Shown here piece by piece: positions 34,022 to 44,000 of a stretch of 64,000 nt of DNA (within the stretch, counting starts at the first letter, position 1; each line of letters opens with the position of its first letter). The notes under the pieces were generated by a model that was not told the origin of the DNA, made no database searches, and saw only the letters and a list, made by a program, of their open reading frames with translations. Source of the stretch: Actinomadura luteofluorescens (GTDB lineage: Bacteria > Actinomycetota > Actinomycetes > Streptosporangiales > Streptosporangiaceae); contig NZ_JACCBA010000001.1 in assembly GCF_013409365.1 (NCBI RefSeq), positions 7,192,001-7,256,000 of the forward strand, given 5' to 3'. Made by a program: the position numbers and the translations under genes.

Positions 34022-34657
34022 ATGCCCGACTCATCCTTCGGGCGGAACTCCGGTGGCCTGCCGGGCAGGCACGCCGGCCGCCCGGCGCCGCGGCCGTGGG
34101 AACGCTCGTTCCGCTGCCCTTCCGCGGCGCGGCGGCGGCCGACGGAGGCACCGCCCAGACGGTACGAGGACTTCGTCGCGCTGCACGAGGAGATATCCAG
34201 GGAGGGCTCCGGCGCTCCGCTGCGCCCGTTGTGGTGGACGGGGGTGTCCGCCGCGCTGGTCGGCGGCGGCCTGGCGTTCGCGGTGACGATCGGGCTGCGG
34301 TCGGCGTTCGGCGTCGAGGTGCCGGTGTTCGCGGGCGGGCACACCGCCGCGGCGCCCGCCGCGACGAGCTACGCCCTGTGCGCCGCGGCGGCGACGATCC
34401 AGGCCACCGCGCTGATGCACCTGCTGCTGTCGTCGTCGGCGCGCCCGGTGCGGGCGTTCGCCTGGATCGGCGGCATCGCGGTGGCGCTGCTGGCGATCCT
34501 GCCGCTCACCCTGCACGCCCGGCTCGACGCGGCGCTCGCCACGTCCGCGATCAACCTGGCCGGCGGGTCGGCCGTGGTGGCGCTGCTGTGCGCGGTGGTC
34601 GCGGCGACGTCCCGGGAGCTCCCGTGGGACGGGCCGTTCAGACGCGGCCGACCGTGA
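34022..34657 (+). CDS. Four-segment membrane protein (unknown function)
   Basis: 211 aa. A polar, Arg/Pro-rich N-terminus of about 75 residues precedes four membrane segments (around LWWTGVSAALVGGGLAFAV; ATSYALCAAAATIQATALMH; WIGGIAVALLAILPLT; INLAGGSAVVALLCAVVAAT). The ATG at 34022 is chosen for the GGGGGAGGG ribosome site just before it. The four-helix arrangement resembles DUF6069-type actinobacterial proteins, but I am not certain. Its last 20 bases overlap, tail to tail, the gene at 34638. Confidence 0.75.
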   Translation: MPDSSFGRNSGGLPGRHAGRPAPRPWERSFRCPSAARRRPTEAPPRRYEDFVALHEEISREGSGAPLRPLWWTGVSAALVGGGLAFAVTIGLRSAFGVEVPVFAGGHTAAAPAATSYALCAAAATIQATALMHLLLSSSARPVRAFAWIGGIAVALLAILPLTLHARLDAALATSAINLAGGSAVVALLCAVVAATSRELPWDGPFRRGRP

Positions 34658-35465
34658 TCGTCAGCGGGCCGGGCGCCGCCGAGGAGACGACCCGGACGTG
34701 CCGCAGCCGCCGCCACACCTGCACGTCCACCGGCTCGTCCGGCGCCAGCAGCCGCAGCTCGCGGTGCATCCCGGAGAAGCCGAGGCACAGCGAGACGTCC
34801 CAGGTCCCGCGCGGCAGCGGATCGTCGATGAACGCCCGCGTCGCGGGCACCGCGGCCCGGTAGCCGAGCCGGTGCGGACGCTCCTCCAGCATCGCGATGA
34901 CCTGGTAGACGTGCCGCGAGCGCCGCTCGGTCAGCAGCAGCGACCCGGAGATCGGCATGCCGGCCCGCCGCAGGTCGAGGTGCCCGCTGACGACGACCTC
35001 CTCGCGCTCCTCGTTCCAGCCCAGCGCGTCCGCGGCGACGGATCCGGCGACGTGCGGGCGGCCGCCGACGTCGATCGCGAGGACGCCGCCGGCGCCGAAG
35101 TAGGCGATCACCGTGCAGGAGCCGGGCAGGAACCGCCGCCGGGGCGAGGCGTCCAGGCCGGGCGCCCGGCCCGGGCCGAGCGGGACGACGGAGGTCTCCA
35201 TCGGCGCGCCGACCGACAGGCTCACGTCCCACAGCCCGCCGGGCAGCGGGTGCCCGCCGACGAGGGTCGCGACGTCGACCTCCGCCTCGAACGCGACGCG
35301 CCCGTCCCGCCTGCGGAGCGAGGCGGGGACGCGCAGCAGGCCGTCGCCGCCGCGCTCGCGCAGCAGCACTTCGAGCTCGCGGACGGCTCCGTCGGGTTTG
35401 AGGGTGCCGGCCAGCCGCAGCGCCGACCCCGCCCAGCCGATCTCCGTCAGAACAGGATCTGGCAT
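34638..35465 (-). CDS. Hypothetical beta-rich protein with WDV repeats
   Basis: 275 aa, starting MPDPVLTEIGWAGSALRL. It has two similar halves: one with LPGGLWDVSLSVG followed by a LDASPRRRFLPG-type strand, the other with LPRGTWDVSLCLG. Both contain an RR-FLP/DLRR-type region and beta-strand patterns. The x-x-G-x-WDVSL motif recurs in C-terminal accessory regions of actinobacterial cell-wall polymer transferases, which may hint at a carbohydrate-related role; function is otherwise unknown. The upstream gene on the same strand is the universal stress protein, 66 bases away. Confidence 0.65.
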   Translation of the reverse strand: MPDPVLTEIGWAGSALRLAGTLKPDGAVRELEVLLRERGGDGLLRVPASLRRRDGRVAFEAEVDVATLVGGHPLPGGLWDVSLSVGAPMETSVVPLGPGRAPGLDASPRRRFLPGSCTVIAYFGAGGVLAIDVGGRPHVAGSVAADALGWNEEREEVVVSGHLDLRRAGMPISGSLLLTERRSRHVYQVIAMLEERPHRLGYRAAVPATRAFIDDPLPRGTWDVSLCLGFSGMHRELRLLAPDEPVDVQVWRRLRHVRVVSSAAPGPLTITVGRV

Positions 35466-35531
35466 CGCCGCCTCCGCCCGCCCGTCGCCGTCCACCCACG
35501 CCCTTCCCCGCGAGCGGCGGCCGAACCGGGG

Positions 35532-35975
35532 TCAGGGCACGACGGTCACGGGCCACCGCCCCGCCTTGACCAGGCGGACGGCGACCGACCCGATGAGCCG
35601 GTGCCCCGCCTGCGCCGACGCGCCGACGACGACGGCGTCCGCGCGGGACTCGTCGGCGACGCGGGCGAGCACGGCGTAGGCGTCGCCCAGCTCGGTGACG
35701 AGGTCGTAGCGGACCTGCTCGCGCCCGGCGGCGGCCTCCAGCTCGCGGCGGATCTGCGCGGAGATCTCGTCGGCGGTCTCGCGCAGCGCGGCGGCACCGC
35801 CCGGGGTGAGGGTGCCCATCGACGCGACCGGCGAGACGTGCACGACGACGAGCCGGGCGCCGGCGCGGCGCGCGAGGCCCCACGCGTAGGCGCCGGCGCG
35901 CAGCGACGTCTCGGAGCCGTCCACCCCCGCCACGATCACCTTCGGTCCGTCGACGCCGTACTCGAACGGTCTCAT
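35532..35975 (-). CDS. Universal stress protein (UspA family)
   Basis: Single-domain UspA protein, 147 aa. It begins KVIVAGVDGSETS, has an AYAWGLARRAGARL helix and ends with the ATP-binding motif VVVGASAQAGHRLIGSVAVRLVKAGRWPVTVV (a G-2x-G-9x-G[S/T] type pattern). It lies 32 bases downstream of the RelA/SpoT-like gene on the same strand, so the two are probably one stress-response operon. Confidence 0.92.
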   Translation of the reverse strand: MRPFEYGVDGPKVIVAGVDGSETSLRAGAYAWGLARRAGARLVVVHVSPVASMGTLTPGGAAALRETADEISAQIRRELEAAAGREQVRYDLVTELGDAYAVLARVADESRADAVVVGASAQAGHRLIGSVAVRLVKAGRWPVTVVP

Positions 35976-36007
35976 GTGATCACCACGGGCCCAGCGTAAT
36001 CGGCGGG

Positions 36008-37738
36008 TCAGGGCCGGGCGAACCGGGCCAGGAGGTCGTCGAGGCCGAGGACGCCGGTGCCGAGCGCCGCGTACATCGCGTCGACGTCGCCGTAGCCGAG
36101 GTCGCGGGCGACGGCCAGCGAGTCGCCGCGCGCCTCGGCGGCCAGCAGGTCGACGCCGCGCGCCGCCAGCGCCCGGACGAGGCGGCGCCGGCCGGCCTCG
36201 GCGTCCTCCTCGGCGCGGCGCAGCGCGAGCCGCTGCTGGATGTGCACGCGGGCGGGCACCGACACGGCGAAGCCGAGCCAGTCCTCGGTCGGGGAGCCGG
36301 CCGGGTCGGTGAGGATCCGCACGACGTTGCCGCTGCGGATCTGCACCGACATGGGCGCGAGCCGGCCGTTGACGACGGCGCCGATGCAGCGGTCGCCGGT
36401 GCCGGGGCCGAGCGCGTAGGCGAAGTCGAGCGCGGTCGCGCCCGCGGGCAGCGGGACGAGGTCGCCGCGGGTGGTGAACGCGGCGACGTTGCCGGCGGCG
36501 AGGTCGGCGCGCAGCCGGTCCAGGAACTCGGCGGACGGGGAGCCGGACTGCCAGGCCAGCAGCCGGCTCAGCCACACCAGGTCGCGGCGCTCGGCGACGG
36601 TGGGGCCGGTGTCGCGGCCCGCGTCCCTGATGTGCGCGACGATGCCGTACTCGGCGACCGGGTGCATCGCCTCGCTGCGGATGATCACCTCGAACGGGTC
36701 GCCGTCCGGGCTGATCACCCGGGTGTGCAGGGACCGGTACAGGTTGTCCTTGGGCGTCGCGATGAAGTCGCGGACCTGCCCGGCCACCGGGTGCAGCGCG
36801 GCGTGCACGGCCCCGAGCGCGATGTAGCAGTCGCTCTCCGCGCCGTCCACCACCAGCAGGAGCCGCGCCGCCTCGCAGGGCCGCAGCCCGGCCAGGCCGC
36901 CGCCGAACGACTGGTGCACCGCGTACAGGTGGGACGGCCGGACCTCCACCCGCGCCCTGACCCGGTGCTCGGCGAGCGAGGGGCGCAGCAGCGCCGTCGC
37001 GGGCCCGAACGTGCGGTCCGCCAGGCTCAGCGCCGCCCGGACGGCGCGCCGCGTCTCCTCGTGCGCGCAGGGGTCGCGGGCGGCGAAGGCGAGATCGTCC
37101 ATCTCCCGCTTGAGGACGTGGATGCCGAGCCGCTCGGCGAACGGGACCAGCAGCTCGTGGGACGCCTGCGCGTAGGGGGCGCGCTTGTGCTCGGGCTGGT
37201 GGCGCAGCGTCCGCAGGTTGTGCAGCCGGTCCGCCAGCTTGATCACCAGCACCCGCAGGTCGGCCGCCGCGGCCAGCACGATCTTGCGGAACGTCTCGGC
37301 CTCGGCGCGGTCGCCCCAGCGGCTGCCGTCCAGCTTGGTGACGCCGTCGACCAGCACCGCGATCTCGTCGCCGAAGTCGGCGCGGACCTCCCCGAGCGTG
37401 TACGGGGTGTCCTCGACGGTGTCGTGCAGGAGCGCGGCGACCAGGGTCGTGGTGTCCAGCCCCATGCCGGCGAGGATCAGCGCGACGGCCAGCGGATGGG
37501 TGATGTACGGGGCGCCGGACTTGCGGAGCTGCCCGCGGTGCATCCGCTCGGCCACCGCGTACCCGCGCAGCAGTTCGGCCTCGGCGGCCCCCGGGAGGGG
37601 GCCGCCCGGGTGGGCGGCGCGATGGGCGGCGAGCAGGGGGGCGAGGGCGGCCCGCACGGGGTCCGGGCCGCCGCCCGCCTCCTCCCGCCGCCGCGCCGGG
37701 AGGCGGAACCGTCCCGTCGCCGGATTGAGCGTCGCCAT
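36008..37738 (-). CDS. RelA/SpoT homologue, hydrolase intact, synthetase degraded
   Basis: 576 aa. An N-terminal HD hydrolase domain (about 55-205) carries all key residues: SGAPYITHP, LLHDTVEDT (HD at 105-106, ED at 109-110) and KLADRLHNLRT (168-177). The synthetase domain (about 250-375) keeps FIATPKDNLYRSLHT and Glu350, but the GRPKH-type motif reads VRPSH (Lys to Ser269). The Asp-containing HDLVGIR stretch is replaced by RPCEAAR, and EVQIRT reads EVIIRS. A TGS domain follows (about 400-465); the ACT domain is absent. It therefore looks like a (p)ppGpp hydrolase rather than a synthetase, similar in concept to the second RSH of streptomycetes (RshA). The ATG at 37738 is chosen (MATLNPATG). 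Confidence 0.85.
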   Translation of the reverse strand: MATLNPATGRFRLPARRREEAGGGPDPVRAALAPLLAAHRAAHPGGPLPGAAEAELLRGYAVAERMHRGQLRKSGAPYITHPLAVALILAGMGLDTTTLVAALLHDTVEDTPYTLGEVRADFGDEIAVLVDGVTKLDGSRWGDRAEAETFRKIVLAAAADLRVLVIKLADRLHNLRTLRHQPEHKRAPYAQASHELLVPFAERLGIHVLKREMDDLAFAARDPCAHEETRRAVRAALSLADRTFGPATALLRPSLAEHRVRARVEVRPSHLYAVHQSFGGGLAGLRPCEAARLLLVVDGAESDCYIALGAVHAALHPVAGQVRDFIATPKDNLYRSLHTRVISPDGDPFEVIIRSEAMHPVAEYGIVAHIRDAGRDTGPTVAERRDLVWLSRLLAWQSGSPSAEFLDRLRADLAAGNVAAFTTRGDLVPLPAGATALDFAYALGPGTGDRCIGAVVNGRLAPMSVQIRSGNVVRILTDPAGSPTEDWLGFAVSVPARVHIQQRLALRRAEEDAEAGRRRLVRALAARGVDLLAAEARGDSLAVARDLGYGDVDAMYAALGTGVLGLDDLLARFARP

Positions 37739-38014
37739 CGCGCCCCCGCCTGGCCCGTCCGCGGCACACCGCCACGGACTGTGATCGCCATTATGCGCGA
37801 TGTGGCCGCGCGGGGGCGAGACCCTGGCCGGGGCCACCTCCGGCCCCCTCCGCGCGTCAAGGGACGTTCCAATCTCCTTAGCCGTGCCGCCATCAACGCG
37901 CCCCCGGGTGTGTCGCCTCCGTGATCGAGGCGTCGCCGACCGTAGTGTTGCGCACCGTTGTTGCGAGCCGCGCCGGTCACGCGCCGGGCCGCGCGGGACG
38001 TCGGGGGGCTGTGC

Positions 38015-41000
38015 ATGGCGGGCAGGGGCGGGCGGGACGGAGGCCGGGGCGAGCGGCCCCCGATCGAGATCATCGGGGTCTCCCCGTTCGGCCGGCCGGC
38101 GCCCCATCTCGCCGTCGCCGTCGCACGCGCGGGCGGCACCGGCGTGCTCGACCTCGGCGCCGACCGGGCGGCCGGGCTGGCCGCCCTCGCCGACGCCGGC
38201 CGCTGGTGGGAGGGCCCGTTCGGCGTCCGCGTGCCCGCCGGGTGCCGGATCGAGCCGGACGAGGTCCCCGAGACCGCCGCGACGGTCCTGGTCGACGCGC
38301 CCGTGCTGGTGGGCGAGCGCGCACAGGGGACGGACGTCGCCGGGTTCGTCCGCGGGCGCCGCCTCCTGGTGGAGGTCGTGGGCCCGGACGAGGCCGCCGC
38401 CGCGATCGCCGCGGCCCGGGAGATCACCGGCGACGTGGGGCTCGTCGCGCGGGGCCGCGAGGCGGGCGGGCGCGTCGGCGAGCTGACCACCTTCGTGCTG
38501 CTCCAGCACCTCCTGGCGGACATGGATCGCCTGGGCGGCACGGCCGTCCCCGTGTACGCGGCGGGCGGGATCGGGCCGCACTCCGCCGCCGCGGCGGTCG
38601 CCGGGGGCGCGGCCGGTGTCGTCCTGGACGTCCAGCTCGCGCTGGTCCGCGAGGCGGAGCCGCCCGCCGGCGTCGCGGCCAGGCTCGCGACGATGGACGG
38701 CACCGAGACGGAGGTCGTCGACGGGTACCGCCGGGAGTCCGGCGTCCCGGAGAACGGGCGGCGCCCGCTGCCCGTGGGGCAGGACGCGCCGCTCGCCGCC
38801 GCGCTCGCCGAGCGGTACAGGACGGCCGGGGGAGTGGTGCGGGCCGTCCGGGAGCAGATCGAGCTGCACCTGCGGGCCGCCGTGCGGTCCGAGCCGCTCG
38901 CGCCGCGTTCCGGGCCGGTCGTCGTGCAGGGCCCCATGACGCAGGTCAGCGACACCTCCGCGTTCGCCGGCGCGGTCGCGCAGGACGGCGGCCTGCCGTT
39001 CCTCGCGCTCGCCCTGATGGACCCCGGCCGGGTGCGTGAGCTGCTGCGCGAGACCGCCGACCGGCTCGGCGGGCGTCCGTGGGGCGTCGGCGTCCTCGGG
39101 ATCGCGCCGCCGGAACTGCGGGACGCCCAGCTCGCCGCGGTCCGCGAGGCCGCCCCGCCCTACGCGATCATCGCGGGCGGCGGCCCGGCGCAGGCCGCGG
39201 CGCTGGAGGCCGCCGGGACCAGCACCTACCTGCACGCCCGGTCCCCGGAGCTGCTGGACCGGTTCCTCGCCGAGGGCGCCCGCAGGTTCGTGTTCGAGGG
39301 CGGGGAGTGCGGCGGCCATGTCGGGCCGCGCGCGAGCTTCCCGCTGTGGGACGCGCAGGCCGAGCGGCTCGCGGCGTTCGGCGGCGACCCGCGCGAGCTG
39401 TCGCTGATGTTCGCGGGCGGCGTGCACGACGCCCGTTCCGCGGCGATGGTCGCCGCGCTCGCCGGGCCGCTGGCCGAGCGCGGCGCCGACGTCCGCGTGC
39501 TGATGGGCACCGCGTACCTGTTCACCGCCGAGGCCGTCGCGGCCGGCGCGATCCTGCCGGGCTTCCAGGACGTCGCGCTCGCCTGCCGCGGGACGGCCCT
39601 GCTGGAGACCTCGCCCGGCCTCTCCACCCGCTGCGCGCCCACCCCCTACGTCCGGACGTTCGAGGAGACACGCCGCGAGCTGGAGCAGGTCGGCACGCCG
39701 CGGCGGGAGGTGTGGCGGCGCCTGGAGAAGCTGAACCTCAGCCGCCTGCGCGTCGCGAGCAAGGGCCTGCGCCGCGACACGCCGGTGGACGCCGACGTCC
39801 AGCGCGCCGACGGCCTCTACATGATCGGGCAGGTCGCCGCGCTGCGGACGGCCACGACCCGGATCGCCGACCTGCACGCGCAGGTCACCTCCGGCGCGAC
39901 CGCCTTCCTGGCCGCCCGCGCGGCCGAGCTGGGCGCGGCCGGGCCCGCGGCGGCCGCGAGAGGGGCCCGCCCGGCCGACATCGCGGTCATCGGCATGGGC
40001 TGCGTCTTCCCCGGGGCCCGCGACGGCGGGCAGTACTGGGCGAACATCGTCGGCGGCGCCGACGCGGTCACCGAGGTCGCCCGCTGGGACCCGGAGATCC
40101 ATTACTCGCCGTCCGGGGAGGGCGCGACGCCCTCGAAGTGGGGCGGCTTCGTCCCCGACGTCCCGTTCGACGCGCGGGCCCACGGGATCCCGCCCGGCGC
40201 GCTCGGCGGCGTCGACCCGATCCAGCTGCTCTCGCTGGAGGTCGCGTCCCGGGCGCTGGCCGACGCGGGGTACGCCGACCGCCCGTTCGACCGGTCCCGG
40301 ACGTCGGTGGTCTTCGGCGCGGCGGGGGGCGGCGACCTCGGCACCGCGTACGCGATGCGCGCGACGCTCCCGTCCTACTACGGCGAGGTGCCCCCGGGCC
40401 TGGACGAGCGGCTGCCGCGCCCGACCGGGGACTCCCTGCCCGGCGTCCTCACCGGCGTCGTCGCCGGCCGGATCGCGAACCGGCTCGACCTCGGCGGCGC
40501 GCACCACACGGTGGACGCCGGGGGCGCCGCGTCGCTGGCCGCGCTCGACGCCGCCTGCAAGGAGCTCGCCGCCGGGACCAGCGACATGGTGCTGTGCGGC
40601 GGGGCCGACCTGCGCACCGGTATCCAGGACCACCTGCTGCTCGCCTCGGCGGGCGCGCTGTCCCCGTCCGGGCGCTGCGCCGCGTTCGACTCGTCCGCCG
40701 ACGGCGTCGCGCTCGGCGAGGGCGTCGGGTGCGTGGTCCTCAAGCGCCTCGCGGACGCCGAACGCGACGGCGACCGGATCTACGCGGTGGTCAAGTCGGT
40801 GGCCGGGGCCGGCGGCGGCCGCGCCCCCGACCTCGCCTCGCCGCAGCCCGAAGGGCAGCGCCGCGCCCTGGAGCGCGCCTACGAGCGCGCGGGCGTGCCG
40901 CCCGCGTCCGTGGGGCTCGTCGAGGCGCACGGCTCAGGCGCCGAGGCGGACGACGGGACGGAGCTGGCGGCGCTCGCCTCGGTGTTCGCCGGGGCCGCGC

Positions 41001-44000
41001 CGGGAAGCGTCGCGCTCGGGTCGGTGAAGTCGCAGATCGGGCACACCGGGTGCGCCGCGGGCCTCGCCGGACTCATCAAGACCGCGTACGCGCTCCACAC
41101 GGGCGTCCTGCCGGGGACGCTGCACCTCGCCCGGCCGAATCCGGAGTGGACGCCGGACGGCCCGTTCGCGTTCGGCGGCGCCGCCCGGCCGTGGGCCGCC
41201 GCACCGGGCGAACGGTATGCGGGGCTGAGCGGCTTCGGCGTCGGCGGCGCGCACTTCCACGCCGTCCTCGCCGGCTACGACGGCGCTCCCGAGCCGGTGT
41301 CCGGGCTCGACGAGTGGCCGGCCGAGCTGTTCCTGATCCGCGGAGCCGACCGCTCCGCCGCCCGCGCCGGGATCGACCGGCTCTCGGCGCTGCTGCCCGG
41401 CGGGCCCCGGCTGCGCGACCTCGCCAGGACCGCCGCCTCGTTCGAAGGCCCGGTGCAGGTGGCCCTGGTCGCTTCAAGCCTTGAGGACCTCGGGGCCAAA
41501 CTCGCGCTCGCGGCCACGTTCCGCCCGGCGCCGGGCGTCTTCCCCGCCTGCGGCGAGCCGGGGCAGGTCGCGTTCCTCTTCCCAGGGCAGGGCAGCCAGC
41601 GGCCCGGAATGCTCGCGGACCTCTTCGTCGGGTTCCCCCGCCTGCAGCGCCTGCTGCGGCACGCCGGCGGACGGTACGCGGCCGCGATGTTCCCGCCCGC
41701 GGCGTTCACCCGGTCCGAGTCCCGCCGCCATCGGGCGGAGATCGCCGACGCGCGGACCGCGGAGCCCGCGCTCGGCATCGCCGGGCTGGCCGTCCACCGG
41801 CTGCTGACCGCGGTCGGCGTGCACCCCGACCTCGCCGCCGGGCACGGCTGCGGCGAGCTCGTCGCGCTCTGCGCGGCCGGGGTGTTCGACGACGCCGACA
41901 TGATCGGCCTGAGCGCCGCGCGCGCCGGGGCGGTCCTGGCGGCGGCCGGCCCCGGTGCGGGCGCGGCGGTGGCCGCGGCGCCGGACCGGGTGCGCGCGGC
42001 GCTGGCGGAGATCGGCGACGTCGCCGTGACCCACCACAACGCGCCCCGCCAGGTCATGATCGCCGGAACCTCCGCGGGGCTGGACCGCGCGCTGGGCGTC
42101 CTGTCGGGGGCGGGCCTGCGCGCCGAGCGGACACCGGTCGCGTGCGCGGCCCACAGCCCGCTCGCGTCCGCCGCGTCGGCGGACCTGCGCGCGGAGCTGC
42201 TCGGCCGCGACCTGCGCTCGCCCGCGTTCCCGGTCTGGTCGAACGCGACGGCGGCGCCCTACGACTCCGACCCGTCCGAGCTGGCCGCCACCCTCGCGGG
42301 GCAGCTCGCCGCGCCCGTCCTCTTCGCCGGGCAGATCGAGGCGATGTACGCGGCGGGCGCCCGCACCTTCGTCGAGGCGGGCCCCGGACGGGTCCTCACC
42401 GGCCTCGTCGCCGCGATCCTCGGGGACCGGCCGCACACCGCCGTGAGCTGCGACGCGCCCGGCGGCAACGCCCTGGCGGGGCTGCTGGGCGCGCTAGCCG
42501 AGCTGGCCGCCGCGGGCGTCCCGGTCGACCCGCTGCCCCTGTTCGCCGGGCGCGACGCCCGCCCGCTCTCCGGCGAGCCCGCCCCGGCGCCCGGGTGGAT
42601 CGTCAACGGCCATCTCGTCCGCACCGCTGACGGCGGGTACCCGGCGGGCGGGCTCCGGCCCGCCGAGCGCATCGAGGGGCCCGGGCCGGGCGGCTCGGAG
42701 GCCGCCGTCCTGGAGTACCTGCGCGCCAGCCGCGAGGTGATCGCCGCGCAGCGCGAGGTGGTCCTGCGGCACCTGGCGTCCCCGGCGGGACGGGACGCGG
42801 CGGCGCGGTCCGTCCCCGCGCCCCGTCCCGTCCTGCTCGGGGAGACGCTGCCGGACGGGAAGTCGGCGCAGGACGCGCCGGAGGAGCGGCCGGCCGCCGG
42901 CGGCGCGCGGGACGTGCACGCCGCCGCCGGCGCCGTGATCCGCGCCCGCACCGGCGAGGACCGCGAGGACGCGCCCGCCGAGCCGCCGCGCCCCACCGTC
43001 CCGGAGCCCGCCGTCCCGGAGCCCGCCGCGCCCGAACCCGGGTCCCGCCCGTCGCGGCCCGCCCATGTGGGGACCGCGGACCTGTCCGGGAGCCGTCCCG
43101 CGCCGCGGCTGGCGCGGCAGGTCCCGCGGATCGTGGAGCTGGCCGCGCTGCCCGCGCCGCCGGAGTCCGGGACGGGGTTCGCGGGCAGGCGGTTCCTGAT
43201 CGTGGACGACGCGTGCGGTGTCGCGCTCGAACTGGCCGACCTGCTGGAGCGGCACGGCGCGCAGGTGCGCGTCCCGCCGGACGTCGACGGGCCCTGCGAC
43301 GGGCTCGTCCATCTGGCGGCGCTGCGGCCGGGGGCCGCGCGCGTCCTGCCGGAGGCGTTCGGCGGCGTCCGGCGGGCGCTGGCCGGCGGGCTGCGCTGGC
43401 TGGTCTTCGCGAGCGGTGCCGGCGGGACGTTCGGGCACCGGTTCGACGGCGGCGCCGTCGGGGACCCGGGGCCGGGAGCGGGCCTGGGCGGGCTGGCCCG
43501 GACCATCGCGCGCGAGTACCCGGAGGTGCTCGTCCGCGCGCTGGACGTCGACACCAAGGACACCCCGCGCGCGATCGCGCAGCGGATCCTGGCCGAGCTG
43601 CTGACCGCCGAGGCGCCGGTCGTCGTCGGGCACGAGGGCGGCCGCCGCAACGCCCTGGACCTGATCCCCGCCGGACCGCCCGGCGGGAAGGCGGCCGACA
43701 AGTCGCGCCTCGAAGCGGACGGCGTCGTCCTGCTGACCGGGGGCGCGCGGGGCGCCACCGCGCGGGTCGCCCTGGAGTTCGCCCGGACGAGCGGATGCCA
43801 CATCGAGCTGGTGGGCCGCACCCCCGAGCCCGTGGGGGAGCCGGAGTTCCCGGACGCCGAGGACGAGGCCGGGCTGCGGCGGGCGCTCGTGGCGCACGGC
43901 GAGGAGCAGCCCGCCGAGATCGAGGCGGCGGTCCGCCGGCTCCTCGCCGAGCGCGAGATCCGCCGGACCCTCGCGGCCCTGGGCGAGCACGCCGCCTCCG

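Noticed and set aside
37739..40930. Extension of the RelA/SpoT frame upstream across the megasynthase region
   Set aside because: The family start is at 37738. The extension lies antisense to the coding megasynthase and reads as Gly/Arg/Asp-rich noise.
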